From contig DYZF01000046.1 of the NCBI GenBank assembly GCA_020741375.1, positions 1 to 27,977 of the forward strand: 27,977 nucleotides of DNA. Reading direction: 5' to 3'. Of the stretch, positions 7,540 to 16,301 are shown piece after piece. Below the pieces are notes generated by a model. It did no database searches, was not told the DNA's origin, and was given only the letters and a program-made list of their open reading frames with translations. A program made the translations under genes and the position numbers. Position 1 is the stretch's first letter, and every line of letters begins with the position of its first letter. Origin of the DNA: Tessaracoccus flavescens. Lineage in GTDB: Bacteria; Actinomycetota; Actinomycetes; Propionibacteriales; Propionibacteriaceae.

Positions 7540-9880
7540 GCCTCCCGCCAGCACGTTCGGTGTGGCCAACTCTGTCAACGTGCACGTCCCGCCGCTGCTC
7601 GACGGCCGAATCTCTGAGCTGCTGGCCGGCAAGAAGATCGTGATGACCGGTGTCACCGGCTTCATCGGCGAGCAGCTGTTATGGAAGGTGCTCACCGAGT
7701 GCCCCGAAACCACGGTGTCGGTCCTGGTGCGACGCAAGGGCTCCGTCACCGCGCATGAACGCGTGGTGTCGCTCCTGAAGAAGAAGATCTTCGCCGACGT
7801 CGCAAGCGCCGCCGGGGGAGCGGAGAACCTCATCGGCACCCGGGTGGAAGTGATCGAGGGCGACTTGCCCAACGTGCCGGACCTTCCGCGCGACCTCGAC
7901 GTCATGCTGCACTGCGCCGGCGACGTCTCCTTCGACCCGCCGATCGATCAGGCGTTCCAGACCAACGTTGTCGGCACCAAGGCCCTCATCGCGCAGGTGC
8001 GCAAGGCGTGCTCCGACGAGGACGGGAACCTGGTGCGCATCCCGCACTACGTGCAGGTCTCCACCGCCTATACGGCAGGACGCCGACGTGGAGCGATCCC
8101 CGAGGCCGCCCACGTGCACGACATCGACTACGAGGCGGAGACCGAAGCCGCCCTCGCCATGAAGGCGCACATCGAGACCATGTCGCGCAGCGCGGATCAG
8201 CTGACGGCTCTCCGTAAGGAGGCCGAGGCTCTCCACGCCAAGGCCGGCTACCTCACCACCTCGGAGGACACCGAACGGCGTCGCCAGGAGTGGGTGAAGC
8301 AGGAGCTCGTCTCCGCGGGTACCGAGCGGGCCCGCTCGCTCGGCTGGACAGACGTCTACACCTTCGCCAAGGCCATGGGCGAGCGCGTCGTCACGGATCT
8401 GGGCAAGGACTTCCGCGTCTCGGTGTTCCGCCCCGCCATCGTCGAATCGTCGCTGCGCTACCCCTACCCGGGCTGGATCGAAGGCTTCAAGATGGCCGAT
8501 CCGATCATCCTCGCCTACGGTCGCGGCCAGCTGCCCGAGTTCCCGGCATCTCCCGATGCGGTCATCGACATCATCCCCTGCGATTACATCGTTAACGGCA
8601 TCATCGCCGTGTGCGCCACGGAACCCGAGGTGGGTCAGCCGGAGTTCTACCACGGCAGTTCCGGTGCCCGGAACCCGCTCACCTTCCGCGGCATCTACGA
8701 GCACGTACGCGCCTACTTCGCGGAGCACCCGTACACCGTCGGTCAGGGCTCATCGCCGCTGGCGACGTGGAAGTTCCCCGGTGCGGACCCCATCGAGAAG
8801 TTCATGTGGGTGGCTGACAAGGGCGTCAAGGTGGGCAACTGGGCCCTCAGCTACGCCCCTCGCGGCAAGCAGGTCCGGAAGTGGGCCGCTGCGCTCGACA
8901 AGTCGCGCAAGCAACTCGACTTCCTCGGCAAGTACCTGACGCTGTATGGCGAGTACCTCCAGTCCGAGCTGCACTTCGTCGACGACAACACCTTGGCTCT
9001 GCACAACTCGCTGCATCCCGACGACCGGGAGAAGTTCGGGTTCGACTCCGCCAACTTCGACTGGACGCACTACATGCAAGAGGTGCACATCCCGTCGATC
9101 ACGGACCCGGTGCGCCGCCTCGAGGCCGCTCGCAAGCGCCGCAACGCCCGCTCGGTGACGTTCCGTGACCTCAAGCCGACGCAGCCGGGCACCGTGCTCG
9201 CGGCGTTCGATCTCGACGGCACCGTTATGGCCACCAATGTCGTCGAGACGTACTTGTGGTCGCGGCTGCCGGAGCTCCCGCCACTGCGTCGTGCGGCCGA
9301 AGTGGCCAGCGTCGCCGCCATGCTGCCGCTCTACTTGGGCGCCGAACGACGCGACCGCGGTGTCTTCCTGCGCTCGATCTACCGACGTTACGCCGGCGCT
9401 GATCTGGCGGCACTCGAGGAATATGTCGACGAGAAGCTCGCCCCGCTGATCCTCGACCGCATGTCACCCGACGCCGTCCGCCGAATCCGGGAGCACCGCG
9501 ACGCCGGTCACACCACGATCCTGATGACCGGCGTGATCCGCCCGCTGACGCGCCCCTTCGAGGGTCTGTTCGATCACATCGTCGCGGCTGAGTTGGCCAC
9601 CGACGAACAGGGCCGCTGCACCGGCTTTCTGAGCGGCCCGCCCATGGTGGGCGAATCCCGCTCGGCCTGGCTCAACCACTACGCCAAGTTGCACGACATC
9701 GATCTGCAACAGAGCTTCGCGTACGCCGACAGCCACGTCGATCTGCCGATGCTCAACACCGTCGGTCACCCCGTCGCGGTGAGCCCAGACATCGGGCTGA
9801 TGCGCGCCGCCAAGAGCAAGGGCTGGTCCATCGTCGAATGGCAGGCCATGTCGCCGCTTCCCCGCTGGAGAATGTCGTGA
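7532..9880 (+). CDS. Fatty acyl-CoA reductase-like / HAD-IB phosphatase-like fusion
   Basis: A 782-residue two-enzyme protein. Residues about 30-430 form an extended short-chain dehydrogenase domain of the thioester-reductase/male-sterility type. It has the nucleotide motif TGVTGFIG (39-46), S177 in VSTAY, and the YxxxK pair Y276/K280. Residues about 490-525 (DDREKFGFD...[12 protein letters not shown]) resemble the C-terminal region of fatty acyl-CoA reductases. From about 553 a class-IB haloacid-dehalogenase domain follows: DLDGT at 560-564 (nucleophile D560, D562), T666 in LMTG, and DSHVD with D733/D737. All catalytic residues I can check are present. Family knowledge suggests reduction of a fatty thioester to an aldehyde or alcohol, plus phosphate hydrolysis or transfer. 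The ATG at 7532 has GAGGG 8 nt upstream and overlaps hisA by 8 nt; a GTG at 7523 is an alternative. Substrate unknown. Confidence 0.88.
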   Translation: MARPPASTFGVANSVNVHVPPLLDGRISELLAGKKIVMTGVTGFIGEQLLWKVLTECPETTVSVLVRRKGSVTAHERVVSLLKKKIFADVASAAGGAENLIGTRVEVIEGDLPNVPDLPRDLDVMLHCAGDVSFDPPIDQAFQTNVVGTKALIAQVRKACSDEDGNLVRIPHYVQVSTAYTAGRRRGAIPEAAHVHDIDYEAETEAALAMKAHIETMSRSADQLTALRKEAEALHAKAGYLTTSEDTERRRQEWVKQELVSAGTERARSLGWTDVYTFAKAMGERVVTDLGKDFRVSVFRPAIVESSLRYPYPGWIEGFKMADPIILAYGRGQLPEFPASPDAVIDIIPCDYIVNGIIAVCATEPEVGQPEFYHGSSGARNPLTFRGIYEHVRAYFAEHPYTVGQGSSPLATWKFPGADPIEKFMWVADKGVKVGNWALSYAPRGKQVRKWAAALDKSRKQLDFLGKYLTLYGEYLQSELHFVDDNTLALHNSLHPDDREKFGFDSANFDWTHYMQEVHIPSITDPVRRLEAARKRRNARSVTFRDLKPTQPGTVLAAFDLDGTVMATNVVETYLWSRLPELPPLRRAAEVASVAAMLPLYLGAERRDRGVFLRSIYRRYAGADLAALEEYVDEKLAPLILDRMSPDAVRRIREHRDAGHTTILMTGVIRPLTRPFEGLFDHIVAAELATDEQGRCTGFLSGPPMVGESRSAWLNHYAKLHDIDLQQSFAYADSHVDLPMLNTVGHPVAVSPDIGLMRAAKSKGWSIVEWQAMSPLPRWRMS

Positions 9881-9896
9881 ACGGAAAGGAAGACTG

Positions 9897-11417
9897 ATGT
9901 CTCGTCCCGGATTTGTGCTGGAGGCAGACGCCTCAACCCCGCCGCTCATGACGATGTCGGGCTCGCAGCTGAAGCTCGAGCGCATCGGAGTCGGCACCAA
10001 GGTGGTGTACCCGGCTGATGCCGTCGCCTCCACCGGGTCGGTCGGCCTGATCGAGTCGGCGCTCAACGCGCCGATCGGCGGCGATGCCTTGGCCTCGCGG
10101 CTGCAGGCCGACACGACGTTGACGATCGTCGTCGAAGACTGCGATTGGCCGCTGCCGCGACCCGAGTTCGACATCCGCCGCGCCCTCGTCGAATCGGTCC
10201 TCGAAACCGCGGCCCGCGTGGGCGTCGACGACGTCCAGATCGTCATCGCCAACGGGCTCAAGCAGCGGTGGTCGGCCACGCAGGTCACCACCGTGCTCGG
10301 CGACCGCGTGGCGTCGTCCTTCCTGCCGGACGGGCTCGTCACGAGCCACGACGTGACCGGCGACGATCTGGTCACGCTGGGGGAGATCGACGGGCATGCT
10401 GTCCGGTTCAACAAGCGAGTGGCCGAGTCAGATCTCGTCGTGGTCGTCGGTGTGCGCGCCGACTACACCACGGGCTGCCCGCTGGTGACCGGCCTCAGCG
10501 ACGTCAGCACCATCAACCGTCTGCGCGGGGTGCACCGCGACGAGGCCTTCGCGGATCAGGTGGGCGAACTCACCAAGTCCGCGCTGAGCGTGTTCTCGCT
10601 GGTCGCCGTCCTCGGGCAACCGTTGCTGGGCCGCAATCTCCGGTTCGTCGGCAAGCGCGAATGGGAATGGAGCCTGGCCGACCGGCTCGCGCTGGTCACC
10701 GCCCGTCAGGTTGTGGCGGCGCTGCCTCGTCAGGGGGCCCGTTTCCTCCACGGCAATCCTCTGGCCGACTACGCCGTCGTCGATGTCCTCGGCGGCGACC
10801 ACGGCGAGGTGCTCAAGCATTCGCGACAGGTGTGGCAGGCCGCCAACGCCGTCGAGGTCAACGGCCAGGCCGACGTCCTCGTCGCGTCGGTGTGGGGCGC
10901 CAGCGTCGACGAGGGTGACCCGATCGGCTCGCCGCTCAGCGCGGCACACCACGCGCTCGTCCGGCAGGCCGGCACCCACATGGGCAAGCCGTACACCCGA
11001 GAGGGTGGGGTGCTGATCGCCTTCCATCCGCTGGTGCACCGCTTCGCCAACCGTCGCCACTCGGCCGCGGCAGATTTCTACGCCAAGGTGCTGAGCGAAA
11101 CCATCGACACGGCTGAGATCGCTGAGCGTCACGAGCCTGCGGCCATCGCTGACGAGTGGTACTTGGACCTGTACCGCAAGCAGTTCGCCCACCACCCGCT
11201 GCGCGTCTTCCACGAGTGGTACGCCACCGCGGATGCCGCCCGCCACTTCTCCAACGTGATCTGGGTTGGTGGAGATCGCCGCACGGCAGCAGTCCTGGGG
11301 CACCGAGCCGCGACCACGTTCGCTGACGCCCTGGAGATCGCGTCGAACGCGGTGGGCCAGGCGCCGGAGATCACGTACCTGCGCGGCCCGGGACTCGCTC
11401 TGGGTGATGTGCGATGA
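9897..11417 (+). CDS. LarA-like (DUF2088 fold) protein lacking the nickel-pincer residues
   Basis: A 506-residue protein whose overall pattern matches the lactate-racemase LarA family. Segments aligning by eye are VVEDCDWPLP (78-87), VIANGLKQRW (116-125), VRFNKRVAESDLVVVVG (169-185) and the GGVLIAF region near the C-terminal third. In true LarA the first would be DHTRP, the second GTH and the third would continue as PHxxxGxSGGxK. Here they read DCDWP, GLK and ADYTTGCPLVTG. The His/Lys set that holds the nickel-pincer cofactor therefore appears absent, so lactate racemisation is unlikely. It follows the reductase/HAD gene by 16 nt with AAAGGAAG as ribosome-binding site, and overlaps the next gene by 4 nt (ATGA). 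Function unknown; a role in the same lipid or acid pathway is inference. Confidence 0.8.
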   Translation: MSRPGFVLEADASTPPLMTMSGSQLKLERIGVGTKVVYPADAVASTGSVGLIESALNAPIGGDALASRLQADTTLTIVVEDCDWPLPRPEFDIRRALVESVLETAARVGVDDVQIVIANGLKQRWSATQVTTVLGDRVASSFLPDGLVTSHDVTGDDLVTLGEIDGHAVRFNKRVAESDLVVVVGVRADYTTGCPLVTGLSDVSTINRLRGVHRDEAFADQVGELTKSALSVFSLVAVLGQPLLGRNLRFVGKREWEWSLADRLALVTARQVVAALPRQGARFLHGNPLADYAVVDVLGGDHGEVLKHSRQVWQAANAVEVNGQADVLVASVWGASVDEGDPIGSPLSAAHHALVRQAGTHMGKPYTREGGVLIAFHPLVHRFANRRHSAAADFYAKVLSETIDTAEIAERHEPAAIADEWYLDLYRKQFAHHPLRVFHEWYATADAARHFSNVIWVGGDRRTAAVLGHRAATTFADALEIASNAVGQAPEITYLRGPGLALGDVR

Positions 11418-12202
11418 CTCGTGATCTCGCGTCGTGGGCCCAGCCGAAGAGCGGCAAATCGAAGCTCAAGCTGACGTGGCCCAAGGATCTGGTGGCGGCG
11501 CTGCGCTCGAGTCTTCGACGGTGGCGCCCCGCCGACGCGCCCGCTCCGGCACCGTCGCGACCGCTGTCCTTCCGCGCCAACCTGTCCACGCAGCACTTGG
11601 CCCTCCGGCTACTTGGGCTCCGGCTCGACGTCGAGTTGGTGGGCGCCGACACCCTCACCGGCATGAGCCAGCCCGTGATCTTCGCGGCGAACGAGCAGGG
11701 CGCGCTGGACTATCAGGTGCTGCGCGCCGCTCTGCCCGGTCGGCTGCGCCCGCTCAACATCCGCCTGTCGCGCACCCTGTCCAAGGGACGCAACGTCGTC
11801 GTCTTCACCGACGAGCCGGCAAGCGGCCGCTTGGTGGGGGAGTTCTCCACCGTGCCGGCAGACCTCGCCAACCAGTACAACGTCGCCATCATTCCGGTGG
11901 GTCTGGCGGGAACCTTCAAGCTCAAGGACGTGCTCAAGCTCTCGCTGCGCACGAAGCCCAAGGTGTCGGTCCGGTTCGGCGCTCCGATCTATGTTCGGGG
12001 ACGCACCCTCACGGAAGCCACGGAAGAGTTGCAGGTGCGCGTCGAGCACTTGGTGCACGAGGGCGACCTGTCGTGGTGGACCGTTGAGCGCCGCCGCCAA
12101 GGAGTTGCGGCACCCGTGGCCGTCGAACCGACGGCGCGCTGGCGTCGGCTCTGGGAACAGGCGGCACCCAAGCCCGAGCGGCGCTCGAACATCTGGCGCT
12201 AA
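11414..12202 (+). CDS. PlsC-fold acyltransferase homologue with altered catalytic motif
   Basis: A 262-residue protein with the layout of 1-acylglycerol-3-phosphate acyltransferases. Motif I would be NHxSxLD. Here it is NEQGALD at 93-99, so the catalytic His of HX4D is Glu94 while D99 remains. Motif II (normally FPEGTRS) is degraded to FTDEPASGR at 131-139. The later IIPVGLAG block (159-166) is well kept. There is no clear membrane helix, and residues 1-50 and 230-262 are basic and Pro/Arg-rich. It could be an inactive or structural partner, or an enzyme with a different mechanism. The 4-nt ATGA overlap with the LarA-like gene suggests coupled synthesis. Fold assignment is fairly sure; activity is not. 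Confidence 0.78.
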   Translation: MTRDLASWAQPKSGKSKLKLTWPKDLVAALRSSLRRWRPADAPAPAPSRPLSFRANLSTQHLALRLLGLRLDVELVGADTLTGMSQPVIFAANEQGALDYQVLRAALPGRLRPLNIRLSRTLSKGRNVVVFTDEPASGRLVGEFSTVPADLANQYNVAIIPVGLAGTFKLKDVLKLSLRTKPKVSVRFGAPIYVRGRTLTEATEELQVRVEHLVHEGDLSWWTVERRRQGVAAPVAVEPTARWRRLWEQAAPKPERRSNIWR

Positions 12203-12237
12203 GCGACCCATCGCGGCTAGCCAGTGTGGCTTCCCTC

Positions 12238-12243
12238 TAGACT
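12238..12243 (+). promoter_or_regulatory. -10 box upstream of the tandem-GNAT gene
   Basis: TAGACT lies 25 nt before the ATG at 12269. A GGAGG ribosome-binding site at 12259-12263 lies within the resulting short leader. No strong -35 is seen. It suggests the acetyltransferase gene is not merely read through from the upstream cluster. Confidence 0.4.
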
Positions 12244-12268
12244 TGAACCATCAAGGCCGGAGGTCGGA

Positions 12269-13222
12269 ATGGAAGCGTACGTCGAGCCCCATTTGACGTG
12301 GGGGATCTTGACCGACGCCGATCGTCCCGAACTGCGCGAACTCCGAGAGCAGATCGCCGCCCTCGACAATTCGGTGCTCTCTGGCATCGCCGCCGAGATC
12401 GATTCGCGCCGCCTGAACATCCCCGAGGGTCAGGCCGTGGGCGGCCGCGATCCGTACAGCACGCTTACGGCCTACGGCATCAACTACATCGCCAGCCGCG
12501 AACCTCTGCAGATGTTCCTGATGGGTGGGGTTCATCCGACGCACCGCCACCTCTCCATCGGCACCGCACTCCTGCACTGGCAGCTGAGCCACGCCGTCGC
12601 ATGGCGGGACGAGCACTGCCCCGGTGAACCGCTGTGGTTGGGCTGCTACGCCGAGATCGGTCGCGCCGGCTTGGAGCGGGTGGCCAGTCGCATCGGATTC
12701 GCGCCCACGCGCTTCTACTACGATCTGGCGCGCGACCTCACCAAGCCTGTGCACGTGCCCGCCGTCGACGGCGTAGAGCTGCACACGTTCGTGCCGAGCA
12801 ACTCGGAGACTGTTCGTCGCCTGCACAACCTGTGTTTCTCGTCGATCACCGACACCGAGGTGGCCCCGGAATCATGGGCAGACCGCTTGGCCGAGGCCAC
12901 GTTCCGGCCGGAGTGGTCCGTCCTCGCCACCGTCGACGATGAGGTGGTGGGCTACGCGATGAGCGGCGTCGACGAATCCACAGATTCCGATGGACCGCTC
13001 TACGGCTGGACGGAACGCTTCGGCGTGCATCCGGATCACCGCGGCAAGGGCATCGCCGTCGCGATGCTGGCGGCCTGCCTCAATAACATGCGTGCCGACG
13101 GCTGCGTCGAGGCCGGCATCGGGATCGACACCGAAGACGAGAGCGGAATCGCCACGTTGGCTGAGCAGATCGGGTACACGACACGAGACGCCGTGGCACT
13201 GCTGACCAAGGTCGTTTCTTGA
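12269..13222 (+). CDS. Tandem GNAT-family N-acetyltransferase
   Basis: 317 residues containing two GNAT repeats. The C-terminal one is intact: VHPDHRGKGIAVAML (253-267) is an R-G-K-G-I-A type acetyl-CoA pyrophosphate loop, preceded by an acceptor-side strand (WSVLATVDDEVVGYAMSG). The N-terminal copy has VHPTHRHLSIGTALL (88-102), where the usual first Gly of RxxGxG is Ser96, so that copy may bind acetyl-CoA poorly. Two-domain GNATs of this size include mycothiol synthase MshD, but I see no MshD-specific match strong enough to use that name. The ATG at 12269 has GGAGG 5 nt upstream. A start at 12224 lies before the putative -10 region and was rejected. Substrate unknown. Confidence 0.8.
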   Translation: MEAYVEPHLTWGILTDADRPELRELREQIAALDNSVLSGIAAEIDSRRLNIPEGQAVGGRDPYSTLTAYGINYIASREPLQMFLMGGVHPTHRHLSIGTALLHWQLSHAVAWRDEHCPGEPLWLGCYAEIGRAGLERVASRIGFAPTRFYYDLARDLTKPVHVPAVDGVELHTFVPSNSETVRRLHNLCFSSITDTEVAPESWADRLAEATFRPEWSVLATVDDEVVGYAMSGVDESTDSDGPLYGWTERFGVHPDHRGKGIAVAMLAACLNNMRADGCVEAGIGIDTEDESGIATLAEQIGYTTRDAVALLTKVVS

Positions 13223-13284
13223 GCGCACGATAAGCTCTCTCGAGCACACACAATTAGCTGGATTTTCGAGAAAGTGGGTCTCAG
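13223..13284 (+). promoter_or_regulatory. Intergenic region with possible yebC promoter
   Basis: This 62-nt AT-richer gap precedes the yebC-ruv run. GATAAGCT at 13229-13236 could serve as a -10 (TAAGCT), but no good -35 lies upstream. GAGAAAGTGGG just before the ATG is a weak ribosome-binding site. No terminator-like hairpin with a T-run is present. Confidence 0.3.
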
Positions 13285-14058
13285 ATGTCAGGCCACTCCA
13301 AATGGGCGACGACCAAGCACAAGAAGGCCGTGATCGATGCCAAGCGCGGCAAGCTGTTCGCCAAGCTGATCAAGAACATCGAAGTTGCCGCACGGATCGG
13401 CGGTGGGGACCCTTCGGGCAACCCGACGCTGTACGACGCCATCCAAAAGGCGAAGAAGTCCTCGGTTCCCAACGACAACATCGACCGCGCCGTCAAGCGC
13501 GGCTCCGGCGCTGAATCCGGTGGTGCCGATTACGAGACCATCATGTACGAGGCGTACGGCCAGGCGGGCGTCGCCATCCTGATCGAGTGCCTCACCGACA
13601 ACCGCAACCGCTCCGCGTCCGACGTGCGCGTCGCCGTCACCCGCAACGGCGGCACGATGGCCGACGTCGGCTCGGTGCAGCGGCTCTTCTCGCGCAAGGG
13701 CGTCGTCGTGGTGCCCAAGGAGCAGGGCTCCGCGCGGATCTCCGAGGATCAGGTCATGGAGGCCGCGCTCGACGCGGGCCTCGAGGACGTCAGCGACAAC
13801 GGCGACACGTGGGAAGCCCACTGCGATCCGAACGACACCGTCGAGGTGCGCAAGGCCATCGAGGCAGCCGGCCTGGAGTACGACTCGTCCGAGGTCCAGT
13901 TCGTGGCGTCGTTCAACCAGACGGTGGACTCGGTGGACACGGCGAACAAGATCTTCCAGATCATCGACGCGCTCGAGGATTCCGACGACGTGCAGAACGT
14001 CTACACCAACGTCGACCTCACCCCAGAGGTGGCGGAGGCGCTCGAGTCCGAAGACTGA
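13285..14058 (+). CDS. yebC: YebC/PmpR-family protein
   Basis: 257-residue member of the YebC family, described in different bacteria as a DNA-binding regulator and more recently as a ribosome-associated factor aiding translation of difficult (e.g. proline-rich) stretches. The N-terminus [22 protein letters not shown] is the family hallmark. The acidic central and C-terminal domains (DEVx...EAAGL near 185-205) follow in the usual order. Length is typical. It lies 3 nt before ruvC, the widespread yebC-ruvC arrangement. Which of the two proposed roles applies here cannot be told from sequence. Confidence 0.96.
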   Translation: MSGHSKWATTKHKKAVIDAKRGKLFAKLIKNIEVAARIGGGDPSGNPTLYDAIQKAKKSSVPNDNIDRAVKRGSGAESGGADYETIMYEAYGQAGVAILIECLTDNRNRSASDVRVAVTRNGGTMADVGSVQRLFSRKGVVVVPKEQGSARISEDQVMEAALDAGLEDVSDNGDTWEAHCDPNDTVEVRKAIEAAGLEYDSSEVQFVASFNQTVDSVDTANKIFQIIDALEDSDDVQNVYTNVDLTPEVAEALESED

Positions 14059-14061
14059 CCG

Positions 14062-14583
14062 ATGCGCGTCATCGGCATCGATCCGGGTCTCACCCGCTGC
14101 GGAGTGGGGATCGTCGAGGGGACGGTCGGGCGTCCGCCCACCCTGATCGCGGTCGGTGTGGTGCGCACCGCCAGCGAACTCGACGTGGCCTCGCGGCTCT
14201 ACGCGCTCGAACAGGGGTTGGACGAGTGGTTCGCGGAGTACTCGCCGGAGGCCATCGCCATCGAGCGCGTCTTCTCGCAACACAATCTCAACTCGGTGAT
14301 GGACACCGCCCAAGCCTCCGGAGTGGCCGCGCTGGGGGGCGCCCGCCGAGGCCTCCCCGTCACCTTCCACACTCCCAGTGAGGTGAAGGCGGCGGTGACC
14401 GGCAGCGGCTCCGCGGATAAGTCACAGGTGGCGGCTATGGTTACCCGCATCCTCCGGCTCTCGGCCCCGCCGAAGCCGGCGGACGCGGCCGATGCGCTGG
14501 CCGTGGCGGTGTGCCACGTCTGGCGCGGGCCCACCACCAATCGTTACGCCGCCGCGGTGGCGGCAGCCAAGGGGAAGAAGTGA
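14062..14583 (+). CDS. ruvC: Holliday junction endonuclease RuvC
   Basis: Dimeric Mg-dependent nuclease that resolves Holliday junctions during recombinational repair. 173 residues. All four acidic active-site residues are visible: D7 (GIDPGL), E68 (AIERVFSQ), D141 and D144 ([14 protein letters not shown]). The start follows the yebC stop by 3 nt. The stop TGA overlaps the GTG of ruvA (GTGA), so ruvC and ruvA are probably translated in concert. Confidence 0.97.
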   Translation: MRVIGIDPGLTRCGVGIVEGTVGRPPTLIAVGVVRTASELDVASRLYALEQGLDEWFAEYSPEAIAIERVFSQHNLNSVMDTAQASGVAALGGARRGLPVTFHTPSEVKAAVTGSGSADKSQVAAMVTRILRLSAPPKPADAADALAVAVCHVWRGPTTNRYAAAVAAAKGKK

Positions 14584-15194
14584 TCGCTCAACTCACGGGA
14601 ACCGTGATCGTGGCGGGGGCCACGTCGTGCGTCGTCGACGTCGGGGGAGTGGGCTACCGCGTGCACGTCACCCCCGGCACCGCCGCTTCCCTGCGGCCGT
14701 CTGAGGTGCAGACCCTCTTCACCAGCCTCGTCGTCCGCGAGGATTCCATGACCCTGTTCGGGTTCGCCACGGACGCCGAGCGCGAAGCCTTCGAACTCGT
14801 CCAATCGGCGTCGGGGGTCGGGCCGAAGCTGGCGTTGGCCATCGTGTCGGTTTTGACGCCCGCCGAGCTGAAGCGAGCAGTGCTGAGCGAGGACATCAAA
14901 CGCCTCTGCTCGGTGCCCGGCATCGGCACCAAGGGTGCGCAGAAGATCGTGATCGAGCTGAAGGACAAGGTGCTCCTGCTCGAGGATGCAGAGAACACCG
15001 ACGGGGGAGCTGCCCCGATGCAGGCCGACGACGCCTGGCGGGTGCAGGTCAGCGAGGGCCTTCAGTCGCTCGGCTGGTCGTCACGAGACGCCGACGCGGC
15101 CTGCGACAACGTCGCCCACTTGGTGGATGACGATCCACAGATCGGGATCGCGAAGCTGCTTCGCGCGGCGCTGAACTCGCTGGCGAGGCGCTGA
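14580..15194 (+). CDS. ruvA: Holliday junction DNA-binding subunit RuvA
   Basis: Tetrameric four-way-junction-binding protein that loads RuvB. 204 residues from the GTG at 14580. This start gives the canonical (M)IAQLTGTV N-terminus, overlaps ruvC by 4 nt, and has AGGGGAAGAA just upstream. The open frame extends further into ruvC but without homology. The OB domain (to about 65) is followed by two helix-hairpin-helix motifs ([11 protein letters not shown] and [11 protein letters not shown]) and a C-terminal UBA-like domain that contacts RuvB ([13 protein letters not shown]). The last base of its stop is the first base of the ruvB ATG. Confidence 0.97.
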   Translation: MIAQLTGTVIVAGATSCVVDVGGVGYRVHVTPGTAASLRPSEVQTLFTSLVVREDSMTLFGFATDAEREAFELVQSASGVGPKLALAIVSVLTPAELKRAVLSEDIKRLCSVPGIGTKGAQKIVIELKDKVLLLEDAENTDGGAAPMQADDAWRVQVSEGLQSLGWSSRDADAACDNVAHLVDDDPQIGIAKLLRAALNSLARR

Positions 15195-16219
15195 TGGAGC
15201 ACTCGGAAGTGGATCCCGAAGCCACCATCGAGGAGCGGGATTTCGAGGCGGCGCTCCGGCCCAAGCGGCTCGCCGAGTTCGAAGGGCAGCCACGCGTCCG
15301 CGAACAGCTCGGCCTGGTCCTCGACGCTGCCCAGCACCGCGGCAGCGCTCCGGATCACGTGCTGCTCTCCGGTCCGCCCGGCCTGGGCAAGACGACGCTC
15401 GCGATGATCATCGCGGCCGAGCTCAATACCGGCCTGCGGATCTCTTCCGGCCCAGCGATCCAACACGCCGGCGATCTGGCGGCCATCCTCTCCGGGCTCG
15501 ACGAGGGGGAGGTGCTGTTCCTAGACGAGATCCACCGACTCTCGCGGCCCGCCGAGGAGATGCTCTACCTCGCCATGGAGGATTTCCGCGTCGACGTCAT
15601 CGTGGGCAAGGGACCTGGCGCCACGGCCATCCCGATCGACCTACCGCCGTTCACCTTGGTGGGCGCCACCACGCGCGCCGGCCTGTTGCCGGGGCCGTTG
15701 CGCGACCGCTTCGGGTTCACGGCGCAACTCGATTTCTATGCAGCCGACGATCTCGCCGGCATCGTCGCAGGGTCGGCCGCCAAGTTGGGGGTCCGGATCA
15801 AGGACGACGCGCGCTCGGAGATCGCCGGCCGCTCCCGCGGCACGCCCCGCATCGCCAACCGACTGCTGCGGCGTGTGCGCGACTTCGCGCAGGTCAAGGG
15901 GCATGCTCAGGTCACGCGCGATGTCGCCCGGGCAGCCCTGGACCTCTACGAGGTGGATGAGCGCGGCCTCGACAGGCTGGACCGTAGCGTGCTCGAAGCC
16001 CTCACCAAACTGTTCGACGGCGGCCCAGTCGGGCTGTCCACGCTGGCGCTCAGCGTCGGCGAGGAGATCGAGACCGTCTCCGAGGTGGCCGAGCCGTTCC
16101 TCATCCGTGAAGGCCTCATGGTGCGCACCCCACGGGGTCGCGTGGCCACCAGAGCCGCCTATGAGCATGTCGGAGTGCGTCCTCCATCGTCCATGCCGTC
16201 ACTTTTCGACGGCGACTAA
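15194..16219 (+). CDS. ruvB: Holliday junction branch-migration helicase RuvB
   Basis: AAA+ ATPase motor that drives branch migration with RuvA. 341 residues. Walker A GPPGLGKT is at 60-67 and Walker B FLDEIHRL has D111/E112. The sensor region [18 protein letters not shown] includes the arginine finger. The C-terminal winged-helix domain ends with the family-typical [13 protein letters not shown]. One-base overlap with ruvA (TGATG). The last gene of the ruv set; an 82-nt gap with a likely new promoter follows. Confidence 0.98.
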   Translation: MEHSEVDPEATIEERDFEAALRPKRLAEFEGQPRVREQLGLVLDAAQHRGSAPDHVLLSGPPGLGKTTLAMIIAAELNTGLRISSGPAIQHAGDLAAILSGLDEGEVLFLDEIHRLSRPAEEMLYLAMEDFRVDVIVGKGPGATAIPIDLPPFTLVGATTRAGLLPGPLRDRFGFTAQLDFYAADDLAGIVAGSAAKLGVRIKDDARSEIAGRSRGTPRIANRLLRRVRDFAQVKGHAQVTRDVARAALDLYEVDERGLDRLDRSVLEALTKLFDGGPVGLSTLALSVGEEIETVSEVAEPFLIREGLMVRTPRGRVATRAAYEHVGVRPPSSMPSLFDGD

Positions 16220-16254
16220 CCGCTGGTCAATGACGACTTTTGAGGGCTCTCCGC

Positions 16255-16260
16255 TATTCT
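16255..16260 (+). promoter_or_regulatory. Possible -10 box for yajC-secD-secF
   Basis: TATTCT is preceded by ATGACG at 16230-16235 (4 of 6 matches to TTGACA), with a long spacing of 19 nt. A second TAnnnT-like site (TAGTTACT, about 16280) lies nearer the gene and could be an alternative. GAGAAAAG just before the yajC ATG acts as ribosome-binding site. Confidence 0.35.
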
Positions 16261-16301
16261 GAGCGATGGCCCACTGTCGTAGTTACTGAGAGAAAAGCCC
16301 C

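Noticed and set aside
9897..11417. Calling the LarA-like gene a lactate racemase
   Set aside because: The cofactor-binding His, Lys and DHTRP positions are not there, so the enzyme name would be misleading.
7532..12202. Cluster as a recently acquired island
   Set aside because: Base composition and codon use look like the flanking housekeeping genes, and there are no tRNA, repeat, integrase or insertion-sequence remnants at its edges. It overlaps hisA by 8 nt, which suggests a long-settled position.
13288..14370. 360-codon minus-strand open frame opposite yebC/ruvC
   Set aside because: It spans two well-defined plus-strand genes and shows no recognisable motif.
16220..16301. Terminator after ruvB
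   Set aside because: No stem of useful length followed by a T-run is visible in the gap; only promoter-like elements were seen.
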